This document shows, piece after piece, positions 36,181-48,011 of a stretch of DNA of 64,000 nucleotides. A program made the position numbers and the translations under genes. The notes below the pieces were generated by a model that did no database searches, was not told where the DNA came from, and saw nothing but the letters and a program-made list of their open reading frames with translations. Numbering within the stretch: position 1 is the first letter of the stretch; the number at the start of each line of letters is the position of its first letter. Source of the stretch: Turbatrix aceti (taxonomy: Eukaryota; Nematoda; Chromadorea; Rhabditida; Panagrolaimidae); NCBI GenBank assembly GCA_963969345.1, contig OZ017766.1, positions 10,788,001 to 10,852,000 of the forward strand, in the 5' to 3' direction.

Positions 36181-39100
36181 AAGACTGCATTTATGCTTAT
36201 CCGCTTTTAAATAATTTTTTTGGTATTCAAAACGATCTTTCATGTTCAATTTTTTTTCAATTGCATTTTTTCAAATTTTATTGCTGTATGAATTTTTTTA
36301 TTATGTACAAAAAAAATCTGTTTGATGAACAATTGTTTGAGTGTGAAAAAAATTTTGCGGACGTTTTTATTATATTTACTAATAGCCAAGGAGGGGGGGG
36401 GCATTAACATTAAAATTACGATAGAAACAAGCGATGAACACATACATGCAAACATTCTTCTACCAAAAGGTGAAAAAAAAGTGGACGGCCATTCTGGTGG
36501 TGGTTGTGCAAAAACGAACAGCAGGCATGCACAAAAAATCAAGGAGGGTAGAAAATTTGATAGTTTTAGTCGTTCGTCGGCGATCAAAAAAAGCTGTTTG
36601 ACGGTGGTGGCGGCTGCCAGGCCAGGATGACTATTTTTTTATATATAATAGCCTGGAAGAATTGAATTGAAAAAAGAAATAAGGAGGGTGGTGCTGCTGG
36701 TAGGGGGGGGGGAGTGAGTGGGAACGCAAAGTGATTTTTGGTAGAAATTTTACTAAAGCAAAGAAAGTTTGTTTGAATGTTTTGAAATTTGCTTTTTTTT
36801 CGTATAGCTGAAACTAGGTGAGCCTCCTTCTGTTTTTTGTTTACACATGAAAAAAAATTTTTAGTATTTGTTGTGCACAAATTTAGTTTTTTTTCATTTC
36901 TGATGTATGTACATTTAAATTTTTTTTATTTGTTTTTTGTTAAACCCAAAAAAAAATTGACTCACATCAGTGCTAAAAAAATTTGCAAACCGTTTTGAAA
37001 AAATTTGACAAAAAATAAAAACTTTGTCCAATTTTTACGAATTCAAAAAACATTGCAAATTTAATTTCAAATAAAAAATCTCAGTTGTAAAAAAATTTTC
37101 ATTTCTGCATTTTTATAAAAATAAAATTTTCATTTTTTTTATTGTCAGCCAATTTTCCTTCAAAAAATGAAATCCGTTAAATGCTTACATTAGTTTCATT
37201 TTTTTAATCCAAAGCTACAGACTACAGCTCATTTTTGTATTTTATGAATTTTTATTAATTCGTAAGCTTAATAATTTTTGTACTTTCTTTCGTAATAAAA
37301 AAGCCATAAATTTTTCCTCATCTTAGTATCTGGAAGATTTAGTATCTTATCTCGAAGAAAATTACTGTAAATTTCTGTTGATACATACAATTCGTATTCT
37401 TTTTGTGACGGAAAAAATAAAATGTCAGCAGTGTTTTTGATTCTTAATTTTGGATTTGTGAACAGTTTTTGAAAAACCCTTCTAAATAAAAATCGCCCAA
37501 ATATACATTTTTGCAAAAAACCTGCTTGCCAGACAATAAAATCTATAAAAAAACCAAAGTATAAAACGTACATATGTAAAAGAAAAAAATTAGTGTTTCC
37601 AAGAATATGTTTTTGCAAAAAAATGCATTTATTACTTAACTACATTAAAAAATGACACATTTTTGTTTATTCTTGAGGATTGCGCTTTGGAGTTATATAT
37701 CAGTATCACCTGTCGTTGCAACACCGAATGCGTATGTAACGAACGTAAAAGCAATACATTTGTATAATTATTTAAGATTATAGATATTTTTCATTAAACA
37801 AATTTTGTTTGCTGCTGGAATTAAAAAAAAAATATGGTGTTTTTTGTTATTATTTCAAGGATACTGTGTACTGTGTAAACAGTTGTTATTTGTTTGGAGA
37901 CCAAAAACGCTGTTTGTGATCCATCGTTATGATTTTGTAAGAATTTGTAGTATTACATAAATACATACATTTTTACATTCTGAACCAAATTTTTATTTTT
38001 AAAATCTAAAAAAATATTTTTAGACATAACTTGTATAAAAATACGAAAAACGAATTTTCCATTTTTTTTCAAAAATGTGGACTAAACGTTTTTGGTTCCA
38101 AAGCCTAAATTTCCTGCTCGTTTTAGAGTTTTATGTATAACCTGCAACAGATAAATAGTATTTTTTTTCAAAAAAAAAATTTGTGTACCGTTTGCAAAAC
38201 ACGTTTACGTCAAGTTTAATTTTTTGGAAAATAAAGTATCGCATATTGCCAAACTTTATGACTACCGTATCCCTTGTGTGAATGTTTTATAAATTTTGAC
38301 AACAAAAATATGTTGATATCATTTTTGGTTTAAATTTATTTACGCTTCAGAAACTATTTCAAAGTCATTTGATCTGTATTTTGAAATTTTTTTAATTTTT
38401 CCAAACTTATCAAAAATAATGTGTTTACGTTTTCAAACTAATTTTAACGTTTGTTTTTACAAAATTATAAATTAAAAAAATGTCTATCCCATTTTTGTTG
38501 ACTGTCCTGTCCTTCCGCTCCGGGTTTTAAACGATGCCAAAAAAAATCTGTACACAAAAAAACCTTCTTTTTTTCTTTCCGTCACAGTTTTTTTTTACGT
38601 TTGGTCCTGTGTGAATTGCAAAATATCAATCACGCAATATACCAATTTTTTGTCATTACAAACTTGAATTTGACTTTTCCATCCATTCCTTCGAACAATT
38701 TTGCATCACCGTCTATTTCTTCAAGGTCCTTTTAAATGCACCCAAAAAAACTGTTTTTTTTTATGAAAATGAAGGCTGCTGGCAGCGCGGCAAGCGTGAT
38801 CCATCCATTCCTCTTTTTCTCCCCCTTACTTGATTTTTTTTACTAAAATTGCGCTTTCATCTTCTACAACAATTCATTTCTTCATTTCATTTCATTTCGC
38901 AAAACTTTGCAAAACATTTTTGTCTTCTCATTTTTGAGAAAATAGCAATTTGTTTCCAGTTTTTTTTCAGCCTTTTTTTTATTAAAATATGGGAACTTGA
39001 AATTTTTTTGCCGATGAAGGCATTTTTTGAGGCATTTGGGAAGGTGCTTGAAAGTTGACGAAATTAATGTGGAAAAATTTTATTAATTGGAAATTGAAGC

Positions 39101-41286
39101 CTAAAAAGGTTGCAAGCTTTGTTTTTTTGTTGTTTTTTTTGCTTACTGAAACAAAAGTAAATTGAGATAAATAGTAGTATGCTTCAACAGTTTGTGCTGT
39201 AAAAAACTTTTGATTTCGTTTTTTTTATCATGGACACAAAAAACCTAATGTTCCTTGAAATTACCATTTTTTGTTTTCATGGTCTAAAAATGATTTGTAG
39301 TTTTTTTGTCAATTTGATTTTAATGATCATGTGTATGTATTTATGTATGAATTTTAGAGGCCATTTTTTTATATTTTTTATTCAGTTTTTTTTTACCAAG
39401 TAATGATGATTTTTGACGGTATAAAATTGTACAAAGATATAATTTTTTGAAACGGACGTATTTTTTGTCGGTATTTTTTATTTAGGTCGTTAAAAAATGA
39501 AGTTTTATTTTTTCAAATTCAAACAACACTTTTCAACTTTTACCAATGATAGAAATGATATTTCTGCTTTCTGTTCGTTTGTGTTCGTTCGTCAACACAG
39601 TCAAAAAATATTCACGTTTGTTGGAAATTTCAAACAAAACTGTCAAAAAAATTGCTTTTGTTCGCGAACAAAAAAAACTACAGTTCGATCATTTGTGGTC
39701 AAATTTGTTCGTGTTTGCAAGCAAATTTGTGCAAAGTGTTCACGTTCTTTCTTAACCCCGGTAAAACCCCTTAGAAATAATTTGACTTCCGTTTCAAATT
39801 TTATCTAACCTTTTTACGTGACTCTGACAATCAAGGGATTATTTTAAGACAAAATTAAACGCAAAGAAAAACATTTTATACACGTTTATAGATATTTTTA
39901 CTTTACTGCAAGCGTAATATTATTTATTTATACAAAAAAACTAATAAATTTATCTCAGTTGTTTGCCAATTTTTTTCTGGGTAATAAATACAAAACCTTA
40001 CAGTATCCTTATTATGCATTCATGTTTTTCATATGTGTATATTCCATATATGTACAACGGTGGATAAACATTTGTATTATTTCATGAAATGTTCTTTCCC
40101 ATCGACTTAGTATCTGACTTTTTTTTTTCTTGTTTGCCGCACCGCGCAACCAGCAACAAGTGTAGTTACCGTCTATGTATATCTTTGGAATGAAAAAAAT
40201 GTCTACGTATGTATTATGATAAGCATATTTGAATGTTCAAGTGGATATTTTATTTATTTTGATACAAAGATATTTAGTTATTTAATATAGTAAGTGGTTT
40301 CAGTGCCTTGTTGACAACAGATATTTGCATACATACATAATATTAGTGTGTCTCGGTTTTGGATTCAGAATCTTTATCTTACTTTTTTATAAGCAAGCGC
40401 ATTAGATTTGGAAAAGCTGTGTATGTGATCAAAAAATATTTAGTATTTTTTATTTTAGATATTTATGTATATGCAAAAGGTCGCAAACAACGACGAAAGT
40501 TTCGACAACAGTGTTCGAAAAATCGTACGACCACGAATTTTTTTTACGATTTTTGCGAACAAACACAAAAGAACGGGTAACCCATATGTTTGTCGTTCGT
40601 TTTATCTGTTTAGAAATTTTGTGTTGTTTGCGAACAAAACGATCAAAAAATTTAAGAAAACTGTGTTCGCGAACGAACACGATAGCTCGTTTGAGTTGAT
40701 TTGTGTGAACGGTCGCTATCGGATCGCAAACATTTTGTAACTTATTTACAACAAAAAAAACTAAAAAACAACAGTTCTTACAAAAAAAAGTTTCAAAACG
40801 ATATTCCACTCGAGACCAAAGCTGGGTTCCATCGTTCTGAAACTCTGCATGTTGCGCGCACATTTTCCCCTTGTTTGCTTTTTTATTGGTTCTCAACACG
40901 AAAAAAATCACTTTTCATTATTTTTTCGTATGATACGATCTCGTTCGAACATTTTTTCAATACAATCCTTGCCAAAAAAACAAGTTAGATTGGACATAGG
41001 ATTATGAAAAACACCGAAATGTGATCTAATCTGTAAAATTTATTGTTACGCAAAAAAATTTGCATCAAACCTCGTTGAACAACGCTGATCAGAAAAAAAA
41101 AACCACCCTGACTGATGTGAGAGGATTATCTTTTTGTTTTTCGTACATATAATGTTTCATGTGTAATCTGTAATTTAATTGCACTAATGTATCTATAATT
41201 AATGTAAATACGCGTGGAGTGTGCATGTGCGTAATAAACCGGTTTTTGGTTGATGAATGTATGTACAAGGTGTATTTCAGGGGTAT
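36181..41286. other. Intergenic AT-rich DNA
   Basis: No supported gene. A 101-codon plus-strand ORF from 36325 and an overlapping minus ORF are noted but unsupported. CGAAC-rich words (TTCGTGTTCG, GTTCGCGAAC) cluster at about 39570-39740 and 40490-40735. Confidence 0.4.
40490..40735. repeat. TTCG/CGAA-rich dispersed repeat
   Basis: Repeated GTTCG and CGAAC words in both orientations (GCGAACAAACACAAAAGAAC, GTGTTCGCGAACGAACACGA). Similar word clusters occur at about 5.7-6.0, 19.2-19.3, 22.7, 39.6, 44.7 and 53.05-53.1 kb. Boundaries are approximate. Confidence 0.4.
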
Positions 41287-41291
41287 GAACG

Positions 41292-42134
41292 CACGATGGA
41301 CCTATGGTCTCAACGCGAAAACTCGTTTTTTGCCGTTTTCATATGCATAGAGTAGATATTTTTTAGGTGTAAAGACGGATCTGGGGGTTATCGGCTACGG
41401 CAAATTTAATGGCACTATCAAAAAATCAATATTAAATCGATAAATCGATAATTTGAGAAAAAAATTACTGTAGCTCAAAAAATAACTATACGATATCAGA
41501 ATAAAATAGTAGACCGTATTCTACGCCATCAAAAACACTTGATGGCAAAAAACAGGAAAATTCTCCCCATGAAATAAGAAGTTATTTCAAATCTTAAAAT
41601 AAATATTAATAAATTATTTCCACAGGTCAAAATTAATATTTTTTTACCGGGCAAAGTTCGTTGCAAAGATCAAGATGAACTTAATCACAATGCCAACGTT
41701 CGTAAATAAGAATGGGAAACCGGCTTGGCAGTAAGCTTCCGAAGGCAACACGCTACGCGCATCTGCATGCGCGCACTGTGTTCTCTTTCGACTGAAATGC
41801 TTCAGCGCGCGTTTTTTGTATGAAAAAAACTTTAGAATTGAAATAACTTCTTATTTCATGGGGAGAATCTTCCAGTTTTCGGCAACCGGGGGTTTTCGAG
41901 GGCGTAGAATACGGTCTACTATTTTATTCTGATATCGTATAGTTATTTTTCGAAATAAATTTTTTAAATCGAATTTATCGATCGATTATTGAATTTCTGT
42001 TATCCCCGATAGATTCGCCATCGCAAAAAACTCCCAATCCACTCTTGAAATCTAAAAAACACTCACTTTTGCGATAAAAAACGTCAAAAAAGCCTCAAAA
42101 ATCCCTTTCGCGTTGAGACCATAGGTCCATCGTG
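41292..42134. mobile_element. Inverted-repeat element with 5-bp TSD, Transib-like ends
   Basis: The termini CACGATGGACC...GGTCCATCGTG are perfect inverted repeats over 29 bp (41292-41320, 42106-42134). Both ends are flanked by GAACG (41287-41291, 42135-42139), a 5-bp target duplication. Further perfect inverted blocks lie inside: 50 bp (41478-41527 with 41901-41950) and 30 bp (41561-41590 with 41838-41867). The arms are thus about 300 bp each around a centre of about 250 bp. There is no transposase ORF, so it is non-autonomous. CACNATG ends with 5-bp duplications are the signature of Transib elements. Confidence 0.82.
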
Positions 42135-42139
42135 GAACG

Positions 42140-42989
42140 TGAAAGAACAACTGGACGACACAAAAAAGGATGCAGTTGTACAATTTTTTTTTATGTGGCT
42201 TTAATTTTTTTTGGGTAGATATTGATTTCAATTTGGACAAAAATATTTTTGCAGGTATTTTGTATTTCAAGTGATCCAATTTTTTTGAGAGAAAAAAACT
42301 TTTTTTAAAGCTTTGTTTTTGGAACAGAAAATATAATTTTAAGAAATTCTAATTTTTTTGTTGTTATCATTTTTTTCGATTTTCAAAAATATGTATTTTG
42401 AAAAAAAAAATCAAAAAATTAGAATCAAATCGGTAAAAAAACACATCTTTGAAAATTTTAATTTTCGATACATTTTTTTTGTTTTTTGTCAAAAAAATTT
42501 TTATTCGTGAAAAAACAAGTAAAAGGTGCCATTTTTGTTTGTTTTATATTTCAAATTTTTTTTTTGAGTTTCAAAATAGAACCGTTACCTGCGTTTGTTA
42601 AATCAAAAAAAACTAATTTTACAATTCTTTGCCAAACATTATTGACCTTGAATTGTTGCATTTACAATTATTCAGCTTTCCGCCTACGAATTCTAACACA
42701 AATATATGTAATAAATAATTTTATGTTGCTTTATAACGCATAATCATTTTCTAAACAAATTTGTGGATGCATTTAAAAAATGCGTGTTATTTACAGCCTT
42801 CGCTCCCTTTTCTGCGTCCAGCAAACAAACCAAAGAAAAAGTTTAGCAAATGCAGGCAAAAAAGATGTATTTATGTAAACTTTGAAAAAAATGTTTTCAA
42901 AACTTTTTTTAGAAGACGCCAATTTTTTTCATCTTTTTTTTCAGTTCACGTTGAAAAAAACTGTTGTGAAAGATGGAAAAAAATTTATA
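42140..42989. other. AT-rich DNA before the duplication
   Basis: No supported gene. Homopolymer-rich, ending in an AT dinucleotide run at about 42986-42999 that overlaps the start of the 548-bp repeat. Confidence 0.4.
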
Positions 42990-43537
42990 TATATATATAC
43001 GTAAACAAAGCATATACGCGTCTCAAATTGTCCTGAAATTGGCCTGTTTTTGTCGTGGTCAAATTTCATTTCAGTGTCAGCAGCGTTGTTTTCAAACCAG
43101 AGGCGTGCTGTGCTGCTGGCTGGGAGAGAGTCTGTGGTCACGAAAAACGTGTGCATCAACGAGAGAGGGACGTGTATCCATCCTTCCATGCGGCCATCGA
43201 AATGGTAGTAGTATAGTTCATATTGCCTGTGTTCTATCTAAGTTTAACATTTTTTTTGCAAAAAATACTGCAGAAAAAAAATATGCGTGTTTGTGTGCGA
43301 ATTTTCTTCGCTGTTTGAAAATTTGAAAGTTTTTTTTAACTACTTTTTAGTTTTTGCGTTTTTGAAAATTTGGTTGTATTTTGTATTTTGTAATGTACTG
43401 TAATTTTTGTAACGATTTATTACTAGGATTTTTTGACGAAAAAAAAAAGACTTTTAGTTTTCATAATTGTAAAATTTTTAATTTCAAATTTTTTGTTAGA
43501 ATGCTCGAAAAAATTTCCAAATTGAAAAAAAATGCAT
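42990..43537 (+). repeat. Exact 548-bp direct duplication, copy 1
   Basis: Starts in TATATATACGTAAAC and ends AAAAAAAATGCAT. It appears identical, without indels, to 43879-44426 (offset 889). It contains a GC-richer, exon-like block. Either a very recent duplication or an assembly artefact. Confidence 0.92.
43075..43204 (+). CDS. Exon-like block in duplicated segment, copy 1
   Basis: Acceptor AAATTTCATTTCAG|TGTCAG and possible donor CGAAATG|GTAGTA bound 130 nt with one fully open frame giving a Cys-rich peptide (CQQRCFQTRGVLCCWLGE...). The block is conspicuously GC-richer than its surroundings. No family recognised. The opposite strand is also open, so coding status is uncertain. Confidence 0.28.
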
Positions 43538-43878
43538 CATAAAAAAATCATGGACGCAATGTGCAAAAAAATTGTAAAAATAGTTTCACAGTACAATGAA
43601 TTGACAAAATTATTATAAATCAAAAATATTGCGCCTGATCACTATATTTATAAACGCTGATCGCAGTTTGAACGAAAAATACACTAAAAGAGTCATTGCA
43701 GAATTTTCCTGTGGTGTTTTCAGAAAAAGCAGTAATAGCAAGTTTTGGCTTCTGGGCCTAACTCCGGATGCTTTTTGTTGTAAAAACGTAAAAAATGAGC
43801 TACTGTGATGTCTACTTTGAGTTTTCGAAAAACGTTAAAAAAACAGGCTGTTAAAAAAAATTTTTGTTGTCATCGTCT
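43538..43878. other. 341-bp spacer between duplicates
   Basis: AT-rich single-copy sequence between the two 548-bp copies, with no coding signal. Confidence 0.6.
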
Positions 43879-44426
43879 TATATATATACGTAAACAAAGC
43901 ATATACGCGTCTCAAATTGTCCTGAAATTGGCCTGTTTTTGTCGTGGTCAAATTTCATTTCAGTGTCAGCAGCGTTGTTTTCAAACCAGAGGCGTGCTGT
44001 GCTGCTGGCTGGGAGAGAGTCTGTGGTCACGAAAAACGTGTGCATCAACGAGAGAGGGACGTGTATCCATCCTTCCATGCGGCCATCGAAATGGTAGTAG
44101 TATAGTTCATATTGCCTGTGTTCTATCTAAGTTTAACATTTTTTTTGCAAAAAATACTGCAGAAAAAAAATATGCGTGTTTGTGTGCGAATTTTCTTCGC
44201 TGTTTGAAAATTTGAAAGTTTTTTTTAACTACTTTTTAGTTTTTGCGTTTTTGAAAATTTGGTTGTATTTTGTATTTTGTAATGTACTGTAATTTTTGTA
44301 ACGATTTATTACTAGGATTTTTTGACGAAAAAAAAAAGACTTTTAGTTTTCATAATTGTAAAATTTTTAATTTCAAATTTTTTGTTAGAATGCTCGAAAA
44401 AATTTCCAAATTGAAAAAAAATGCAT
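43879..44426 (+). repeat. Exact 548-bp direct duplication, copy 2
   Basis: Second copy of 42990-43537. It runs directly into a 34-bp tandem repeat at its right end, which shares the ATGCAT word with the duplicate's terminus. Confidence 0.92.
43964..44093 (+). CDS. Exon-like block in duplicated segment, copy 2
   Basis: Identical to 43075-43204 with the same acceptor and donor. If the first is an exon, this is a duplicated exon of 130 nt (not a multiple of three), so including both would change frame downstream. Confidence 0.25.
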
Positions 44427-44522
44427 AAAAAAAGATTTTTTTGCTACAAAAAAAATGCATGAAAAAAGATTTTTTTGCTACAAAAAAAATGCATAAAAAA
44501 AGATTTTTTTGCTACAAAAAAT
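44421..44522 (+). repeat. 34-bp minisatellite, three units
   Basis: Units at 44421-44454, 44455-44488 and 44489-44522, each ATGCAT(A/G)AAAAAAGAT...GCTACAAAAAA. A degenerate fourth begins ATGTAAGAAAATGCAT. Confidence 0.92.
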
Positions 44523-45079
44523 ATGTAAGAAAATGCATAAACTTTTTTTTTGTAAATTTTTTTTCATCACAAATAAAAAAAAAATTTACGTAAAAAAAGT
44601 AAAATTTTTGCATGATTTTCTGATTATTTTTTTATAAAAAAAATTTCGTTTGTGGACGAATGCGACCATTTTTGATCGTGTTCGCGAACAACCTCGGACA
44701 TTCGCTCTTTCCTGATTCCAACCACCTTTTTAGTCACATTTTTTTCACAAAACATTTCATTTTAATTCAATTTTTTTTCATGTTTCCAATCTAATTCAAC
44801 TCCACAAGCCTCAATGACTGCAATATTACATGCATGTGTATTATAACATTAAATTCATATTCAAAATCTCAAGAAATATACATACATAAAATTACACAAC
44901 TCACTCACCAAAAATGAAAGTATAATTTTTCTTTTGCATGGTATTTGTTTGTTTGCGTTATTTATCCATTTCCGGTGAAAACTTCAAAGGTAAAAAAATT
45001 GAATGCTGTATTGTATGTCTCCATGTTTTGTCTGGCAGAAACTATAAAATGAATTTTGGATTTGGTTCTTAGATTTTAT
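44523..45079. other. Intergenic AT-rich DNA
   Basis: No supported gene. A short CGAAC-type word cluster lies near 44650-44700. Confidence 0.4.
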
Positions 45080-45420
45080 TGTCACGAGTAACACTTTTTG
45101 ACGGTATTTTATTACTTTTCATTTCGCAAGTAACAATTTTTTTGCCTGTTTTGTTACTTTAGGTGCGCTAAATTACATTCGAACTTCGTTGTTTTGTTAC
45201 TTCACTTTTTGCGAGTAACATTTTGGGACGTTATTTTGTTACTTCTGATTTTGCGAGTAACAACTTTTGTCACTGTTTTGTTACGTTTGGTGCGCTGCAT
45301 AACTTTTTACATTTGCTATCGTATTACTCCTGTTTTTTCGAGTAAATATATTCTTCTTATTTGGTTACCTCACTTTTTGTCTCTTTTGTAACTCAGCCAG
45401 ATTATGCGATCGACAAATTA
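45080..45420 (+). repeat. Hairpin repeat family A, copy 8
   Basis: Forward array followed by GTAACTCAGCCAGATTATG, shared with the end of copy 6. Confidence 0.8.
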
Positions 45421-47780
45421 ATTTTGCACTGAATATAGACTTTTTTGCCAAAATTTCGTAATAATTTGCTTTCAAGTCACTTCTCGCACCCATTTGAGCG
45501 TTTTTTATGGGTTTAAAATAAGAAACCATAAAACTATAAAAAAACGATGACTTCATTGCAAAATATTTTACAAACTCAATTTTTCAGACTAATTTTCTTA
45601 TACATTGAGTTTAATTAAATTTCTGAGATTAATATTTTTCGATTTTTATTCGCCGGGGCGTATTATTAAGTAAATATGTATGCATTTTATATAATTCCTG
45701 TAGAATACAAAAATTACATAAAGCCAAGATTGAAAGCTTTTCCTGAGAAAATCCCCAGAATCCACAAAAAAGCTTTGTGCTAAATAAAATATTTTTTTGT
45801 TCATTTTTGCAGCGTGACTAACGTGGTTATTATAAAAATCGCGTAATCTCTAGTCTAGTATTTATTGTAAACTTTTTTATTCATTTTTTACGCTTCTTGT
45901 AACAATTTTTTGCGACAGTTGAAAAAAATAAAAAATAACAAAAATGAACACTTACCCCCAAAATAATTATAATACAACATCCAAAAAATTAATGAACAGA
46001 CTTGCTCGCCAACGAATAAATGCGCAGCTGTTTTATAATAGACAGACAGAAAAAAACATGGAAAAACAAAAAATTTTGTGCCATGTTTTTTTTTTTGCCG
46101 AGTGTCCGTAGTAGTCCTTTTTCCGTCCTCCTGGACTAGACCCCTGTTTTTTTTGGTTTGTTCATTGGTTGGTTAGTTGTTGGACGCACTTTATACATAC
46201 ATTTTTGACATGAACTGATGTGAGCTATTTTATGGAGAGTGCAGAGAGGTGCATAACATTTATTATTTTATTTGTAAAAAAAAAAGTTGTATACATTTTT
46301 AGGTCTCTTGTCACACACAAATTTATTTTTGTTTAAAAACCACGTTTGCATATTTGTTCGCCGGAGCGTGTATATGTACACGTGAATGTTTATCACAAAT
46401 TCATATTTATTTTTTGACCGTCAAATTTTTTTATCCAAAAAAAATTTAATAAATTTTCATGTTATTTTTAATTTTTCCAAAAATTTTCATTCCTCGAAAA
46501 ATTTCATTTTTAAATCAATTACTTTTCTATGAATGCCTTTTATGTACTAGTAGACAAACATTTTGTCCAACACTATTGGCTTTGAAACAAACCGTTCGTC
46601 TTGTCTTCTTATTTTTCTTTTTTTGTTCTCCGGCGCGGTTACAATTTCGTACAATTTTACTCCGTTGAAATCTCTAAAAACGAAATACCCTGTGCGTTTA
46701 AGGCTTTAATTTGGGGTTAACTGAGGAAACGTTTTGCGTTTATTTTTTTCAAAGAAACCCTAGAGATTTCCACATGTATTTCAGTCTATTTTTAGTTTGA
46801 AGCAAATTTCTTTGTCTATTTTTTTATTTTCGTGTTTAAAAAAAAATCGTCCTAAAATTTTTTCTTTTATAAATATATAAAATTGTTTTTGAACTCGATC
46901 TTTTTGCCATTTTCATGATTCTCATTTCTCTTTGCCTGCTACATTTAGTACGTAGCAGTATCGTACACCTGTGGCCAAGTAAGTTACATGCATACTAAGA
47001 AAACCACTTATGTATTCTACATTATTTGTCAGTAGGTTGCAAAATTTTTATTTTGTAAACAGGTGTTCTTATAAGCGTCAAACATTGAAAGAGCATTGAA
47101 AAGAAGGCTATTAGTTTTCAGTAGTTAACTAACTCAATTAACTTTCCAAAAACAACAAAAAATTGTTTTTCAGCTTTTGTATCATTTTTTGGGGGGCTTT
47201 TAGAGGGATAATTGCATTTTTTTATACTTTTCGAGATTGAATAAATACAAAAAGCATTTTATACTAATATAACTTTTTCGTGAGTGTACGGTATTTTTTT
47301 TGTTTGCGCGGTTTTACGTTTTTAAAAAATGGATGTATAAATTTTGGGAGGATTGCGAAATTTTTTGACGTCACAAAATTTCTGTTTTTTTGTCATCGTA
47401 GTACACACATAAAAGTATACTAAAAATTTCGGGAATTGCTTTGTCTTTTGTGTCCACGAGCCGAGCCAGTCAGTTTCCATGATGCAGCGGTGATTTTTTT
47501 TATTTACCTTCTACAGTTTTTTTCTTGATAACAAACAAACACGACAGACCACCGCTATGTATAATAGATACGATGATGGTACTCCCCCTCCCCCCGGGGC
47601 TATGGAAAAATTGCTACAGATTATAGTATGTATAATTTTACAAACACGCATTATACATAGAAGGTTGGTTGTTTGTTTGATGAACTAAGGAAGAATGAAC
47701 GAATGAAGAATGAAAAAACGTGGTGTGTGCGCGGGAGTTATGATTGCCCCCATGGCCATGGGCTAGCTTGCATACTAAGT

Positions 47781-47898
47781 GATTGACTGAGTGAGGGAAC
47801 AGTCAATACCAACATGCATGCAACCTACCTACCTGATGGTCACCGGTCTTTTTCTTACTTTTTTTTTATAAAATATTTTTTGCGTCACTCAGTCAATC
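47781..47898. repeat. 14-bp inverted repeat pair
   Basis: GATTGACTGAGTGA (47781-47794) and TCACTCAGTCAATC (47885-47898), 90 bp apart, perfect. The region between includes CATGGCCATG and GGTCACC. Possibly a tiny hairpin element. Confidence 0.4.
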
Positions 47899-47985
47899 AA
47901 CTCAGCTCAGACATCGCCTCAGGCAACCAACCGTGTATGTGTGTACAAAAAAATTGACGATCAGCGCGCGATCACGATCACGCAA

Positions 47986-48011
47986 GTCTGTCTGTCTGTC
48001 TGTCTGTCTGT
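47986..48011. repeat. GTCT tetranucleotide microsatellite
   Basis: Six consecutive GTCT units. Confidence 0.88.

Noticed and set aside
36246..36630. 101-codon plus ORF from 36325 and overlapping 113-codon minus ORF
   Set aside because: Both strands are open over the same bases, no splice sites or AATAAA at a usual distance, and no recognisable family.
42990..44426. Long terminal repeats of a solo or short LTR element
   Set aside because: The direct repeats start in an AT run and lack TG...CA ends. The 341-bp interior has no primer-binding site or polyprotein, and no target duplication is evident.
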